64,000 nt of DNA from Pontiella sulfatireligans (GTDB taxonomy: Bacteria > Verrucomicrobiota > Kiritimatiellia > Kiritimatiellales > Pontiellaceae): assembly GCF_900890705.1 (NCBI RefSeq), contig NZ_CAAHFH010000002.1:1674001-1738000 (forward strand). The letters run 5' to 3'. Made by a program: the position numbers and the translations under genes. The notes beneath the pieces were generated by a model. It was not told where the DNA came from. It did not search any database and worked only from the letters and a program-made list of their open reading frames with translations. Each line of letters opens with the position of its first letter. Positions within the stretch are counted from its first letter, which is position 1. Positions 1 to 9,613 of this stretch are shown piece by piece.

Positions 1-444
1 TTTTCCTCGTGCAACCGGAACATCATTAAACACAGATATAGTGCTGTCATTTTCACCCAAAATGTTCAGATTTTGAGCTGCCACCACATAGTTTCCACCT
101 TCGAGCACATCCACATTGAACCAGAAGCTCATGGAACCCGCGCTGGAGAATGCAGATTTATCAAGCCGAACGCCCGACTTCAAGGGGGTTGCCGCGCCGT
201 TAGACATGCCGAATTAGGCGGACCCTGTCGGAGCCCCGTCAGCCAGACTGTCTGGCGTAGCGCTCACAAGATCCGGAGCTTCCGTATTGAATGAACCGTT
301 ATCCAGTGTCGGGACACCGTTTATACTGCCCACGGAATCATTAAAATCCCCGTTAAATGTGTAGCGGTGTGCCAGGTCGGCCTGCGTACTGAAGAGCAGT
401 CCGCCCAGTGCGATTGCCAGCATCATTGTTGTTTTTGCTTCCAT
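1..444 (-). pseudogene. LamG-domain secreted protein, interrupted by in-frame stop, cut by window edge
   Basis: This is the 5' part of a secreted LamG (concanavalin A-like jelly-roll) protein. The start ATG at 444 follows an AAGGAG ribosome binding site and a hydrophobic signal peptide (MEAKTTMMLAIALGGLLFST). The opening domain, HRYTFNGDFNDSVGSINGV, matches the start of each LamG domain in the neighbouring gene at 739-5652. At 214-216 a TAA replaces a residue that is Glu in that paralogue (APTQSIEFGM there, APTGSA-stop-FGM here). The same frame then continues with recognisable LamG sequence (SMSFWFNVDVLEGGNYVVA) to the window edge. One base change (GAA to TAA) or a sequencing error would explain it. 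The reading beyond the stop is seen directly; calling the gene inactive is inference. Confidence 0.7.
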
Positions 445-603
445 CTGTTTTCTCCTTTTTACCTCTCAGAACCTGACCAGCACCCACCGACCGCAAACCC
501 ACGAGATTTCCTAAAATAAAGCCAGCAGACCCCCGCCGGATAGATACTGTCAAACAATCATACCGATTTTTTTACACTTTTTCTGCCGGCGTCTACACCG
601 GAA

Positions 604-620
604 TTTCCAAAACTTGGAAA
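604..620. repeat. TTTCCAAAACTTGGAAA palindrome
   Basis: A 17-base interrupted palindrome (TTTCCAA AAC TTGGAAA) in the gap between the LamG pseudogene and the large LamG/pectate-lyase gene. It has the same form as the other TTCCA...TGGAA sites in the window. Confidence 0.55.
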
Positions 621-704
621 AACAGAGACAGGAGTTTCCACAGGATTGGATAAAAAGTTCTCCCGGCCTAATCGAATCAACCCCGATCCGATTCTGCGGA
701 TTCC

Positions 705-728
705 GGCCCGCCATTCAATGGACGGGCC
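705..728 (-). terminator. hairpin downstream of the LamG/pectate-lyase gene
   Basis: GGCCCGCCAT and ATGG(a)CGGGCC form a stem of about 10 pairs with one bulged A and a 3-nt loop, 11 bases after the stop codon at 739. There is no T-run on the minus strand, so it is either a weak terminator or an mRNA 3'-end stabiliser. Confidence 0.4.
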
Positions 729-738
729 TCACCACCAT

Positions 739-3700
739 TTAGTGCAGATTAACCTTATAGAAGCAGGCCGCACTCTCCACCGTGGTGGTGTATGACGTGA
801 AACCGTGCTGGCCAGGAATGGCTGATGCAATCGGGCTCCAGGCTTCCGACGCCAGGTTGGTGGCGGCCGAGAGGCTAAACCAGCAGCCCTCTTCCGAAAT
901 CCAGGTAATGACGAGCCCGTCTCCATCAGTCTGCGCATCCGCTATCTCGAACAAGGACGCGACATCGGTCGGGTCGGAGCCGGTGAAGTATTCGGCCCGC
1001 GCATCATAGCCGTCAACATCGGTGTCTGAAACCGAAGACGCCTCGTAGTCAACCACCCCCGGATACCAGGCGTCGAGCCACCAGCGGGGAACGCGGTTGG
1101 CGGTCGATGCGGCATAATACGATCCCGGGTTACGATACAGTGACTTAACCGTATCGCTGCTGAGCGTACGGTTGTAGAACTGAAGATCGTAGAGGATCCC
1201 ATCGAACTGGTTGACCAACTGCGCATCGTTGTCCACGAGATTAAATCCGCCTATATTGATCCAGGCCGTATCCACCCGGTTGGAATAGGTCGTTGTACCG
1301 GCCAGCGCGCCGTTTAGATACAACCGGCCGGTTCCTGTGGCATTGTCCCAACTGACCACTGCATGGTTCCACTCGTTGACGGCATAGCTGCTGCCGGCCT
1401 TTTCCCCCTGGAACCCGGCCTCAATCCCGCCGGCATACGCACCAATACCGCCCTTCAATATCTGCTGCGGCCAAGAGGCAACCAGATACTGAGAACCCTG
1501 AAGAACGTCTTCGCTCTTAAACCACAGCGAATAAGAACCGGCGTTGGTATTCATGACCGAACCCTCCAGACGGAAGCCCGACTTGACCGAAGGATAGCCC
1601 ATACCGACCCGCAATGAATTCGTCGGGGCACCGGCCACCGCGCCGGGCGGTACATCCAACAAAAGCAAAGGCGCTTCCAGCCAGGTTCCGTTCGTCGTCG
1701 CCTCCCCGTCGACACTTCCGATGGAGTCCGTCACACCGCCCTCAAAACGGTAGCGGTGCGACAGGGCTTCCGGGCGGGTCAGCTCGACGCGCGACACATA
1801 AAACGGGGCACCGCCAGTGTTGGCCTGGATCAGGATATCATCGTTGCGGCGGATGTAGGTCATGCGATCAGCGAACAGGGCATCGGTAACCGTGGCAGTC
1901 CAGGTTTTCCATTGACCGGTGTCAGTCAGGTTAAACTGTCCCATCAGCTTGTTACAGTTTCCATCCCCGTGTGCGTCGTAGTAAACCTGCACGAAGTCGG
2001 CCCCGACATCGAGATAATCAAAACTGAACTCGACCTCCGGCGCATTCCCGAAACGGAACTCCTGCCAGTCCACCCGGAGATCAACGATAGGGGTCGTGCC
2101 AACGGGGCTCACCGACCAGCATTCCCTACCGGTGTTGGTCACCACCTTGTCAGCGTATTCGGTCTTCTCGAAGTTAAGCCGCTTGAGAAGGCCTTGCGAT
2201 TGCGTCGGTGTCACGCGGGCCGTCAAAGCGTCCCCTCCCTGCGGATAGATATTCACCTCACCGCCGCCGATGAGGGGCAAGCGGCCGGTCGGATCGCCCC
2301 ACATCATCAGACCGTAAACGTCCACGGTGCCGGTAAAGTTCGGGGTGGTTTCCAGAAAATAATCATCATCAAAGGAGACGATGCCGATCCCAAAGAAACG
2401 AAGATCATTCCCCCTGTCAAAATGAAGGGAGATGCCTGCTGTACGTTCTGGGTGGCACATAAAGAAGTCCATGTTTTCGGGCCCATTGCCGTCCTGTTCC
2501 AGAAACTGCATATGCTGCTTGAACATGAAACTGATGGCTCCATAGGCCTGCACGTTCTTCACGTCGCCGAAAACATAGCCAACACTGTTGCTCATGGACA
2601 GACCAACGGCATTGGTCCAGAGCCATTCGCTCCGGATCTCCGACGTCCAATTGGGAATATCGGGCGTGTTGATTCCGGGATAGGACCAGGCTCCCATGCT
2701 CTGCAGTACGCGCTGAATATGCCCGCCGTCCGTACCACCGCCGATGCGCACGCCGATGTTGAGCGGGCTAGTCCAGAAGTCCTGAAGCACAAACCCGCTG
2801 CAATCGTGACTAGCCAGATCAATCAGGTTCCATCCACGCTTAATGGTCACATACTGGATATTGATGTCCGGGCCCAGCCCTCGGATGGTCCACGGATAAG
2901 TCTTGGGCGGATCATCCGCAACCGTCGGCCAGAACTCTCCCTGGTTCGGATAAAGGATGGTCATGCCACGCACGCTGCTGTTAGAGGAGAGACTGATAAA
3001 CGGCGGCTCGTTTTCCAGGTCCACACTGTTCTCGCCATGGAAGGCGAACAAGGCAGTTCCTACAGGAGAAGCTCCCGGGCCGTGATCGTCGCGATAGACA
3101 AAATCAGTGACGCCCCGGAGCTCCACCCCGGACGGCACCAGCAGGTTGGTGCGGACCACATACTCCCCTGCCGGGAGATAGACGATGCCGCCGCCCAGGA
3201 CCCCGGCATCGTCCAGCGCATCCTGAATAGCCTGTCGGTCGTCCGTCACCCCATCGCCGGTGGCACTGTATGGATATTCCCTTACATTAATCAGAACGTT
3301 GCTCCGGGCGGGTTTCCACGGGTCGGGCCAGACATAATCAACTGCAGCGGTTTCCGGAAAACGATCCAAGTCTTCGATTGCTCCGACCCAGCCGCCGCCT
3401 TCATAACGGCGCTCCAGGGTGGCATTGATTTTCATCTTGAAACCATACGTAGCGCCCATACCGCTTGCATTCGTGTCGGTGAGCAACCCTATTTTGGCGT
3501 TCTCGACCGTGATGTCAAACAGCTGGATATCATCATTCTTGAGGAGTTCCAGACCGACCGTGTTGGCTTGGCACCAGTTGCGGACATCCGCCAGCGCCGG
3601 CGCATTGGTGATGACCGCACTTGGGGCATCCGCCCAGATGGAGGGGGAAATATGGATCTGGTCAAAGAATCCGTATTCAAGGCAGTTATCATGCTTGATT

Positions 3701-5652
3701 CCGGTGTTCAGAAAAGTGCCGAATATTTCAGAGATCACGGGCGCGCCGCCAGCCTGTTCCACTTCATAGCCTTGATATGCATTGTAGAACGTCAGTCGCT
3801 TCAGCATGCAGGGCCTCCACTTCCGTTGAATGGTCGGCGGATACGGCACCACGTTATCGACGGTCTGTTCTGGATACCAGAAGCTGAGGTTCTGGATGGC
3901 GTTAAGCCCCCCTGAAAACTGGATAAACGGGGCGGCATTGGTGTCGTTGCGCCCAGCGTAGACCATCAGAATCGTTCCCTGGCCGGAGCCGCCATCGAGC
4001 GGGCTCTTCCAGTCGCCCCGCAGGGAGATGGTTCCGGGAACCGTCAACGTCCCGTCGAACCGGTACTTACCGGCCGGAAAATAGAGGGTGCCGCCTCCGG
4101 CCGACCCCAGGTCATCGAGCGCGGCCTGCACCATCGCGGTACAGTCGGAAACGCCCGAAGAATCCGCGTTATAGGGAGCATCGGTGACTGCAAGATCCGC
4201 TACGACCGCGTCACTCTCATCGAGAGTCGGAAAGATCAGACGAGTCGTATCATGAGACGCCTTGATCCCCGGATTCGCATAGAGCAGCTGCACGGCATCG
4301 ATGCCGAGCTCGTTACGGTAAAACTGGAGGTCGTAGAGCTTCACATCCGACTGATTGGCCAGGTTGTCACCGTCATCGTTCAGGTTGAACCCGCCGATAT
4401 TTACCGAGGAAGGAGCCACCACGTTTCCGTCGTAGTCTGCTGTGCCCGCCAGCACGCCGTTTATATACAACCGACCTGCTGCCGCAGTATTGTCCCAGCT
4501 GACCACAACATGAATCCACTCGTTTGTGGCATATCCGCCTCCGGCCACAACACCCTGGAACCCGGCCTCAATCCCGCCGGCATACGCACCAATACCGCCC
4601 TTCAATATCTGTTGCGGCCAAGAGACAACCAGATACTGAGAACCCAGAAGAACGTCTTCGCTCTTAAACCACAGCGAGTACGATCCGGTATTTGTGCTCA
4701 TCACTGAGCCCAGAGAAAATCCAGACTTCTTCGACAGGTAGCTCATGCCGACCTGCAGGGAGCGGGTCGGCGCACCGGCCACCGCACCGGATGGAATATC
4801 CGTTGAAAACAAGGGGGCTTCCGTGTACGTGCCGTTTGTCGTCGCCGTTCCGTCGGCACTTCCGATGGAATCGTCTACATTACTGCCAAATGCGTAGCGA
4901 TGCGCCAGCACAGGAGATTCATAACTAATAATGGCACCCGGATTATTATGCAGCTCGAAAACATCACCGGCATCCAGCATACCATCATAAAACTGGAGGT
5001 CGTAGAGCTTCACATCCGACTGATTGACTAGATTGTCACCGTCATCGTTCAGGTTGAACCCGCCGATATTTACCGAGGAAGGAGCCACTACGTTTCCGTC
5101 GTAGTCTGCTGTGCCCGCAAGCACGCCGTTTATATACAACCGGCCTGCTGCCGCAGTATTGTCCCAGCTGACCACAACATGAATCCACTCGTTTGTGGCA
5201 TATCCGCCTCCGGCCACAACACCCTGGAACCCGGCCTCAATCCCGCCGGCATACGCACCAACACCGCCCTTCAATATCTGCTGCGGCCAAGAGGCAACCA
5301 GATACTGAGAACCCTGAAGAACGTCTTCGCTCTTAAACCACAGCGAGTACGATCCGATATTTGTGCCCATCACTGAGCCCAGAGAAAATCCGGACTTCTT
5401 GCTTCCATTATTCATGCCGAATTCAATCGACTGCGTCGGCGCACCGGCCACTGTGCCGGCAGGAATATCGTTGATAAACTGCGGCGCTTCCAGATACGTG
5501 CTGTTTGTCGTCGCCGTTCCATGCAGGGCTCCGACCGAATCGGTCACGTCGCCATCGAAAAGATAGCGATGGCTTACAGTCGTGATTCCGCCCTCCGAAA
5601 ACAGGGCCAATCCAGTCAACAGTGCGGTTGCGATCCATCGTGTTGTTCTCAT
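739..5652 (-). CDS. giant secreted LamG / pectate-lyase-superfamily (beta-helix) protein
   Basis: The protein has 1637 residues. A signal peptide (about 1-25) is followed by LamG domains at about 27-240 and 247-470. Two pectate-lyase-3-type beta-helix openings follow, at about 484 (NADSSGVSDCTAMVQAAL, GGTLYFPAGKY) and 784 (ATGDGVTDDRQAIQDAL, GGGIVYLPAGEY). A carbohydrate-binding-like stretch covers about 1144-1290 and a third LamG about 1294-1507. The C-terminus has a calcium-binding-like DTDVDGYDARAEY segment and ends FYKVNLH, a tail reminiscent of the FRV-ending exoproteins at 42.7-56 kb. Such proteins usually cleave or bind acidic polysaccharides outside the cell; the substrate cannot be read here. 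The neighbouring GH99-like and sulfatase genes suggest a sulfated or uronic glycan. DNA coding for the first two LamG domains is nearly identical, so internal duplication or gene conversion is recent. Confidence 0.8.
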   Translation of the reverse strand: MRTTRWIATALLTGLALFSEGGITTVSHRYLFDGDVTDSVGALHGTATTNSTYLEAPQFINDIPAGTVAGAPTQSIEFGMNNGSKKSGFSLGSVMGTNIGSYSLWFKSEDVLQGSQYLVASWPQQILKGGVGAYAGGIEAGFQGVVAGGGYATNEWIHVVVSWDNTAAAGRLYINGVLAGTADYDGNVVAPSSVNIGGFNLNDDGDNLVNQSDVKLYDLQFYDGMLDAGDVFELHNNPGAIISYESPVLAHRYAFGSNVDDSIGSADGTATTNGTYTEAPLFSTDIPSGAVAGAPTRSLQVGMSYLSKKSGFSLGSVMSTNTGSYSLWFKSEDVLLGSQYLVVSWPQQILKGGIGAYAGGIEAGFQGVVAGGGYATNEWIHVVVSWDNTAAAGRLYINGVLAGTADYDGNVVAPSSVNIGGFNLNDDGDNLANQSDVKLYDLQFYRNELGIDAVQLLYANPGIKASHDTTRLIFPTLDESDAVVADLAVTDAPYNADSSGVSDCTAMVQAALDDLGSAGGGTLYFPAGKYRFDGTLTVPGTISLRGDWKSPLDGGSGQGTILMVYAGRNDTNAAPFIQFSGGLNAIQNLSFWYPEQTVDNVVPYPPTIQRKWRPCMLKRLTFYNAYQGYEVEQAGGAPVISEIFGTFLNTGIKHDNCLEYGFFDQIHISPSIWADAPSAVITNAPALADVRNWCQANTVGLELLKNDDIQLFDITVENAKIGLLTDTNASGMGATYGFKMKINATLERRYEGGGWVGAIEDLDRFPETAAVDYVWPDPWKPARSNVLINVREYPYSATGDGVTDDRQAIQDALDDAGVLGGGIVYLPAGEYVVRTNLLVPSGVELRGVTDFVYRDDHGPGASPVGTALFAFHGENSVDLENEPPFISLSSNSSVRGMTILYPNQGEFWPTVADDPPKTYPWTIRGLGPDINIQYVTIKRGWNLIDLASHDCSGFVLQDFWTSPLNIGVRIGGGTDGGHIQRVLQSMGAWSYPGINTPDIPNWTSEIRSEWLWTNAVGLSMSNSVGYVFGDVKNVQAYGAISFMFKQHMQFLEQDGNGPENMDFFMCHPERTAGISLHFDRGNDLRFFGIGIVSFDDDYFLETTPNFTGTVDVYGLMMWGDPTGRLPLIGGGEVNIYPQGGDALTARVTPTQSQGLLKRLNFEKTEYADKVVTNTGRECWSVSPVGTTPIVDLRVDWQEFRFGNAPEVEFSFDYLDVGADFVQVYYDAHGDGNCNKLMGQFNLTDTGQWKTWTATVTDALFADRMTYIRRNDDILIQANTGGAPFYVSRVELTRPEALSHRYRFEGGVTDSIGSVDGEATTNGTWLEAPLLLLDVPPGAVAGAPTNSLRVGMGYPSVKSGFRLEGSVMNTNAGSYSLWFKSEDVLQGSQYLVASWPQQILKGGIGAYAGGIEAGFQGEKAGSSYAVNEWNHAVVSWDNATGTGRLYLNGALAGTTTYSNRVDTAWINIGGFNLVDNDAQLVNQFDGILYDLQFYNRTLSSDTVKSLYRNPGSYYAASTANRVPRWWLDAWYPGVVDYEASSVSDTDVDGYDARAEYFTGSDPTDVASLFEIADAQTDGDGLVITWISEEGCWFSLSAATNLASEAWSPIASAIPGQHGFTSYTTTVESAACFYKVNLH
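4321..5401 (-). repeat. near-identical 412-bp direct repeats coding for LamG domains 1 and 2
   Basis: Bases 4321-4731 and 4990-5400 are almost identical (offset 669 bases = 223 codons). A 125-base core (4553-4677 and 5222-5346) also recurs at 1406-1530, in the third LamG domain, with only 1 to 3 differences, while the DNA around that third copy has diverged. Confidence 0.85.
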
Positions 5653-5930
5653 TCTGTCCTCCTTTTGAAATATAGATTAAACAGGGTCGGAGCCCACTCC
5701 ACAGCCTCCGGCTTAATATACCAGTAAATACACTAGCTCCAACCACCTGTCATACCATCATTTAATTATTATCCGAGCACATTTCATTTCTTTAAATCCT
5801 TTTTTATAGAACCTTACAACTCCTGAAACCAAAGAAAATAAAAGCAGAATATTTATTTGATTGTTTGATTGGCATATGTAGTATTACTTCAAAATAAGAC
5901 TGCATTTACAACCTAATGAAGGAAGACAGG

Positions 5931-7010
5931 ATGAAATCGATTTTAACCGGAGTGAACTATTTTGCCGGCTGGTGGAAACCGCTGCCGAACAAGTGGCGCC
6001 GCCATGACAGCTCGCTGGCAACCGACCAGAAAGAAGACTGGAGACCGGAGTTTCCGGAACGCCTTCCCCTGCTCGGCGAATACAACTGCCAGGAAACCAT
6101 GGACCGCGAGATTGAAGCAGCAACCAATCATGGCATCGATTTTTTTCCGATCCTCTGGTACTACAACGAGCCGAACAGCGAGCGCGAACCCAACAGCCGC
6201 TTCCTCAACCGCGCGCTTGATGAATTTACCGCCTCTCCCTTCGCCAACCGCATGAGCTTTTTCATCGAGTTCTGCAACCACAACCCGTTCGAGGTGACCA
6301 CCGACCAGCAGTGGCAGGAATGTCTCGACAGCTGGGAAAAGTATATTACCCACCCCTCCTACATGAAGGTCGACGGCCGCGCCATTTTCAAGGTATTCGG
6401 CGCACAGCACTTTATCGACCAGAACGGCGGTGACATCGACCGCTGCATCGCGCAGCTCGACTCCATCCGCGCACTGTTTCTGAAACACGGCATGGACGTC
6501 ATCATTGGCGGCGGACTGGAGGGCATCCAATCTATCGGTGTGGACCACCCGATTGCAAACGTCTTCGACTTTACCTGCTGCTACATGGATGTGCCGCTGG
6601 ATCTGCCGCAACTGAAAGAGGACTATCCCTACGAAATGATTGCAGAGTTTGCCCGCGATTCGCGCCGGGCCCACAGCCGAGATGCCATTCCCCACATGCC
6701 CTACGTGCCCGCCGGATGGAACCCGGGCCCGTGGCCGGACGAACGGGCCCGTTTCGACCTGCCCAACCGCGCGCAGTGGCGCGCCGTGCTGGAGGAAGTG
6801 AAAGAGGACCTCTCCACGCTACCGAACCTTGGCCTGCCCTGCCCGGACGGCAGCCTGCAACCGGCTTTTAACTGCTATGCCTGGAACGAATTCGGCGAAG
6901 GCGGCATCGTCGCCCCGACCCACATCACCGGATACATGAAACTTGAAGAAATCCGGCGCACCTTCAAACCCGAAACCGTTAAGAAAGAAGCCGAACTCCA
7001 ACCGGCATAA
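5931..7010 (+). CDS. glycoside hydrolase family 99-like (WbsX-type) protein
   Basis: The protein has about 359 residues from ATG 5931, which is preceded by AGGAAG. An ATG at 5916 lacks a ribosome binding site and is less likely. The opening GVNYFAGWW, then PLLGEYNCQETMDREI, GIDFFPILWYYNEPN, a central FKVFGAQHF and the late YAWNEFGEGG are hallmarks of the WbsX / GH99-like TIM-barrel family. Members are annotated either as glycan-modifying enzymes or as endo-mannanase relatives. No signal peptide is visible, so it probably acts in the cytoplasm. It precedes the sulfatase gene in the same direction, across a 235-base gap holding two copies of a small palindrome. A role in glycan breakdown is inferred from neighbours. 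Confidence 0.75.
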   Translation: MKSILTGVNYFAGWWKPLPNKWRRHDSSLATDQKEDWRPEFPERLPLLGEYNCQETMDREIEAATNHGIDFFPILWYYNEPNSEREPNSRFLNRALDEFTASPFANRMSFFIEFCNHNPFEVTTDQQWQECLDSWEKYITHPSYMKVDGRAIFKVFGAQHFIDQNGGDIDRCIAQLDSIRALFLKHGMDVIIGGGLEGIQSIGVDHPIANVFDFTCCYMDVPLDLPQLKEDYPYEMIAEFARDSRRAHSRDAIPHMPYVPAGWNPGPWPDERARFDLPNRAQWRAVLEEVKEDLSTLPNLGLPCPDGSLQPAFNCYAWNEFGEGGIVAPTHITGYMKLEEIRRTFKPETVKKEAELQPA

Positions 7011-7107
7011 GCGGCTACCCAGAGAATATATGACAGAATCATTGACAGCAGAACCGAAGACGAAGTCGAGCTGGGCGGGAAGAATGACAGCAACGAAGTG
7101 GCAATCA

Positions 7108-7155
7108 TTTTCCAGACATCGGAAAAAATCTCCTGGGCAATTCCAGACATTGGAA
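7108..7155. repeat. pair of TTCCAGACAT(C/T)GGAA palindromes
   Basis: TTTTCCAGACATCGGAAAA (7108-7126) and TTCCAGACATTGGAA (7141-7155) lie 30 bases apart between the GH99-like and sulfatase genes. They belong to a TTCCA-n5-TGGAA family seen elsewhere in the window (604-620, 32753-32767, 40360-40626). Confidence 0.6.
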
Positions 7156-7245
7156 ATGTGATGAAAGGGAATCCTCTATTCAGAGAGTTTTCTTCCCCAA
7201 TGATTCTGCCAAAAACTTGCACTGCAAGGAACGAAGAGGAATATT

Positions 7246-8727
7246 ATGAATACGAACCGACGAGATTTTATAAAAACCACTGCGGCGGCCACCGTGCTGG
7301 CGGGGCTGAACGCCCGCGGCGCGATCAAAGGCGGCAACAGGCCCAACCTGCTTTTTGTCTTCACCGACCAGCAGTCGTTCGACATGCTCGGGTGCTACGG
7401 CAACGAGCAAATCCAGACGCCCAATATTGACCGGCTGGCCAAAGAGAGCGTGCGGTTTGAATACTGCATCTCCAGCAATCCGGTCTGCTCCCCCATGCGC
7501 GGCATGCTGCTCAGCGGACAGCATCCGCTCAAAAACGGCGTGTTCACCAACGATGCCTGCATGCTGCCCGGCAACGGAACCTATTTCGGCGAAGTCCTGC
7601 GCGACAACGGATATAAAACAGGCTACGTCGGCAAATGGCATGTACATGGCGGCGACCGCAACCGCCCCATTCCCGAAGGACCCTACCGCTACGGTTTCGA
7701 CGATACCTTCATCAGCAACAACTGCACGCTGAACTATGACCCCGATGTCTGCTTCTACTACGATCAGCACACCGGCGAAAAAATCAAATACAACCAGTGG
7801 GAGGTCTACGGACAGACCGACCAGGCGCAACAGTTCATCAAAGAGTCCTCAAAGGACGAACCGTGGGCGCTGTTTGTCTCCTGGCATCCGCCGCATGACC
7901 ACAAAGGCTTACAATACACCACCCTGCCGGAACTCGAAGCGCTCTACGATCCCGACACCATCCAACTGCGCCCGTCCATGACCGACTCCCCCGAAGTCCG
8001 CAAAGACATGCAAGGCTACATGGCCATGATCACCGGCTGCGACATCGCCTTCGGCCGCCTCATGGACACGCTCAAGGAACAAGGCATGGACGACAACACC
8101 ATCGTCGTCTTCACCTCCGACCATGGCGATCTGCACGGTGCCCATGGACGGCCCTGGGCAAAAAGCTTTCCGGAAGATGAATCGTGCCGCGTGCCGCTGC
8201 TCATCCACTATCCGGAAAAGCTCAACCCGCGCAACTCCGAGCTGCTGGTCGGCACGCTCGACCTGATGCCCACCATTCTGGGCATAATGAATCTGCCCAT
8301 CCCGGCCACCTGCGACGGACAAAACCTCACCCCGCACATCCAGGCGGGCAACGACGACGCTGTCGCCTCCGTTCCGCTCTTCTATTTCAACCCCTCCTGG
8401 CGCGGGGTCTTCACCAAAGCCTTCACCTACGCAAAAGGCGGGCCGATGTCGGAAGGCAAACGGAAGCTCGGCTGGGACGCGCTCTATGACCGCCAAGCCG
8501 ACCCCTATCAGCTCAGGAACCTGTATGACGACCCGGCCTATGCCGCCAAACAGGAAGAACTCGACCGGCTGACCCGGCAGTGGCTGGATCACTTTGACGA
8601 CCCGTTTATCGAAGGCGATGCTCTCTGCAAGCGTCTCGGCTTTGATTCTCCGGAACTGCACGGCAAAGGAAAAACCGGCCGCCTCCCCGGCCGCCCGGTA
8701 GACATACTACGTGCAGAGCTAAAATAA
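7246..8727 (+). CDS. Tat-exported type I sulfatase
   Basis: The protein has 493 residues. A twin-arginine signal (NRRDFIK at 4-10, then a hydrophobic run to about 27) indicates folded export. The alkaline-phosphatase-superfamily core starts at PNLLFVFTDQQ, with metal-binding Asp41. The formylglycine motif is C81-S-P-M-R-G-M-L-L-S-G. It fits CxPxR, with Met where Ser is commonest, and implies modification of Cys81 by a formylglycine-generating or anaerobic sulfatase-maturating enzyme that is not in this window. The second metal/sulfate site is TSDHGDLHGAHGRPWAK. The enzyme should hydrolyse sulfate esters, probably on an algal or mucin polysaccharide. A ribosome binding site (GAGG) precedes the start. 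Confidence 0.92.
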   Translation: MNTNRRDFIKTTAAATVLAGLNARGAIKGGNRPNLLFVFTDQQSFDMLGCYGNEQIQTPNIDRLAKESVRFEYCISSNPVCSPMRGMLLSGQHPLKNGVFTNDACMLPGNGTYFGEVLRDNGYKTGYVGKWHVHGGDRNRPIPEGPYRYGFDDTFISNNCTLNYDPDVCFYYDQHTGEKIKYNQWEVYGQTDQAQQFIKESSKDEPWALFVSWHPPHDHKGLQYTTLPELEALYDPDTIQLRPSMTDSPEVRKDMQGYMAMITGCDIAFGRLMDTLKEQGMDDNTIVVFTSDHGDLHGAHGRPWAKSFPEDESCRVPLLIHYPEKLNPRNSELLVGTLDLMPTILGIMNLPIPATCDGQNLTPHIQAGNDDAVASVPLFYFNPSWRGVFTKAFTYAKGGPMSEGKRKLGWDALYDRQADPYQLRNLYDDPAYAAKQEELDRLTRQWLDHFDDPFIEGDALCKRLGFDSPELHGKGKTGRLPGRPVDILRAELK

Positions 8728-8757
8728 CACCGCTGACGGGCGGTGGACCAATAGTCG

Positions 8758-9450
8758 CTATTTGAAATATTCATAGATACGATCCCACGAACTGGGATCC
8801 AAAACATTCAGATTGTTCACATGAATCGACTCTTTGCGAAAACACCGAAGTGTCTTGAGCTTCACTTCATGAGTCACACTGAAACTAATGATGCGGTCGA
8901 GATTTAGGGGAATGAGCTTTTTGATATTTTCTGCACCGCGGGTTCCGGTTTCGACTTCTACGGCGGTTCGCTTGCCGCTTTTTTCTGCATAGAGATCGAT
9001 GGCCATGTTATTGCCAATCGGTTTTTCGAGTTCGACAGTCCATCCGTCTTTTTCGAGCTGCTTGCGGATTTCATTTTTCCAGTAGTTATGCACGATTCCA
9101 CCTTCTTTGCGCTTGGGTACGTCAATCCCGTTGCGCTTCATGGCTTCGCGCATGGATGGGGTGAGATCTAGCAATACGACTTTCCCAGTTCGAGTCGGGA
9201 TGTCAACCGGGTGGATAATTCCTTTTTCGATGAGATTCTGTTTGGCGTGATTACCTCGTCTTCGACTGATCTCAAGGCGTGCATATCTTTTGACGACTCC
9301 GTCGAATGGGTTTTTATGAATATCTTTCATGAGGGTCTGTTCGGTTTCAGATAGGGAGGTTCCACTTTTAGAATCCTTTATTCTATGGGTTTCTGGAATA
9401 TCCCCGGATTCGGTGGAATCGGATTTCTTCAGCGGTTCCTGCGCGGACCC
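8758..9450 (-). pseudogene. C-terminal fragment resembling HerA/DUF87-type conjugation ATPases (nuclease-like tail)
   Basis: The open frame extends to 9627, but its first part lies antisense to an IS66 remnant, so the native protein probably began further upstream and was cut. The recognisable part has a winged-helix-like stretch (GVVKRYARLEISRRRGNHAK, KVVLLDLTPSMREAM). It is followed by a restriction-fold-like tail: GWTVELEKPIGNNMAIDLYA then RTAVEVETG, an Asp and Glu-x-Glu spacing. I recall this arrangement at the C-termini of HerA/DUF87 ATPases; no P-loop is present here. It could instead be a small stand-alone DNA-binding or nuclease-like protein. Confidence 0.4.
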
Positions 9451-9613
9451 ATTGGAACAGGCCGGATATGGTGCGTACACCAGCTGGCTGAATAAAAAAT
9501 CACATGCCAAAGAAAAGGTTTCCATCATCCATGCTGCCTGCTGGGCGCATGCCCGACGTAAGTTTGCTGAAGTCCCCGGCAACCGGAACGAGCTGAACCA
9601 GTTTGTTTTGTAA
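9451..9613 (+). pseudogene. IS66-family transposase remnant
   Basis: The reading GYGAYTSWLN followed by HAACWAHARRKFAEV is the characteristic piece of the IS66 TnpC DDE domain (usually xDGYxGY ... ACWAHARRKF). Only about 50 codons survive. The frame ends at 9613, and no further IS66 sequence or terminal inverted repeat can be seen. Confidence 0.7.

Noticed and set aside
1756..3915. 719-codon open frame on the plus strand
   Set aside because: It runs opposite the LamG/pectate-lyase gene, whose frame has clear domains; the peptide has no family features and is a high-GC shadow.
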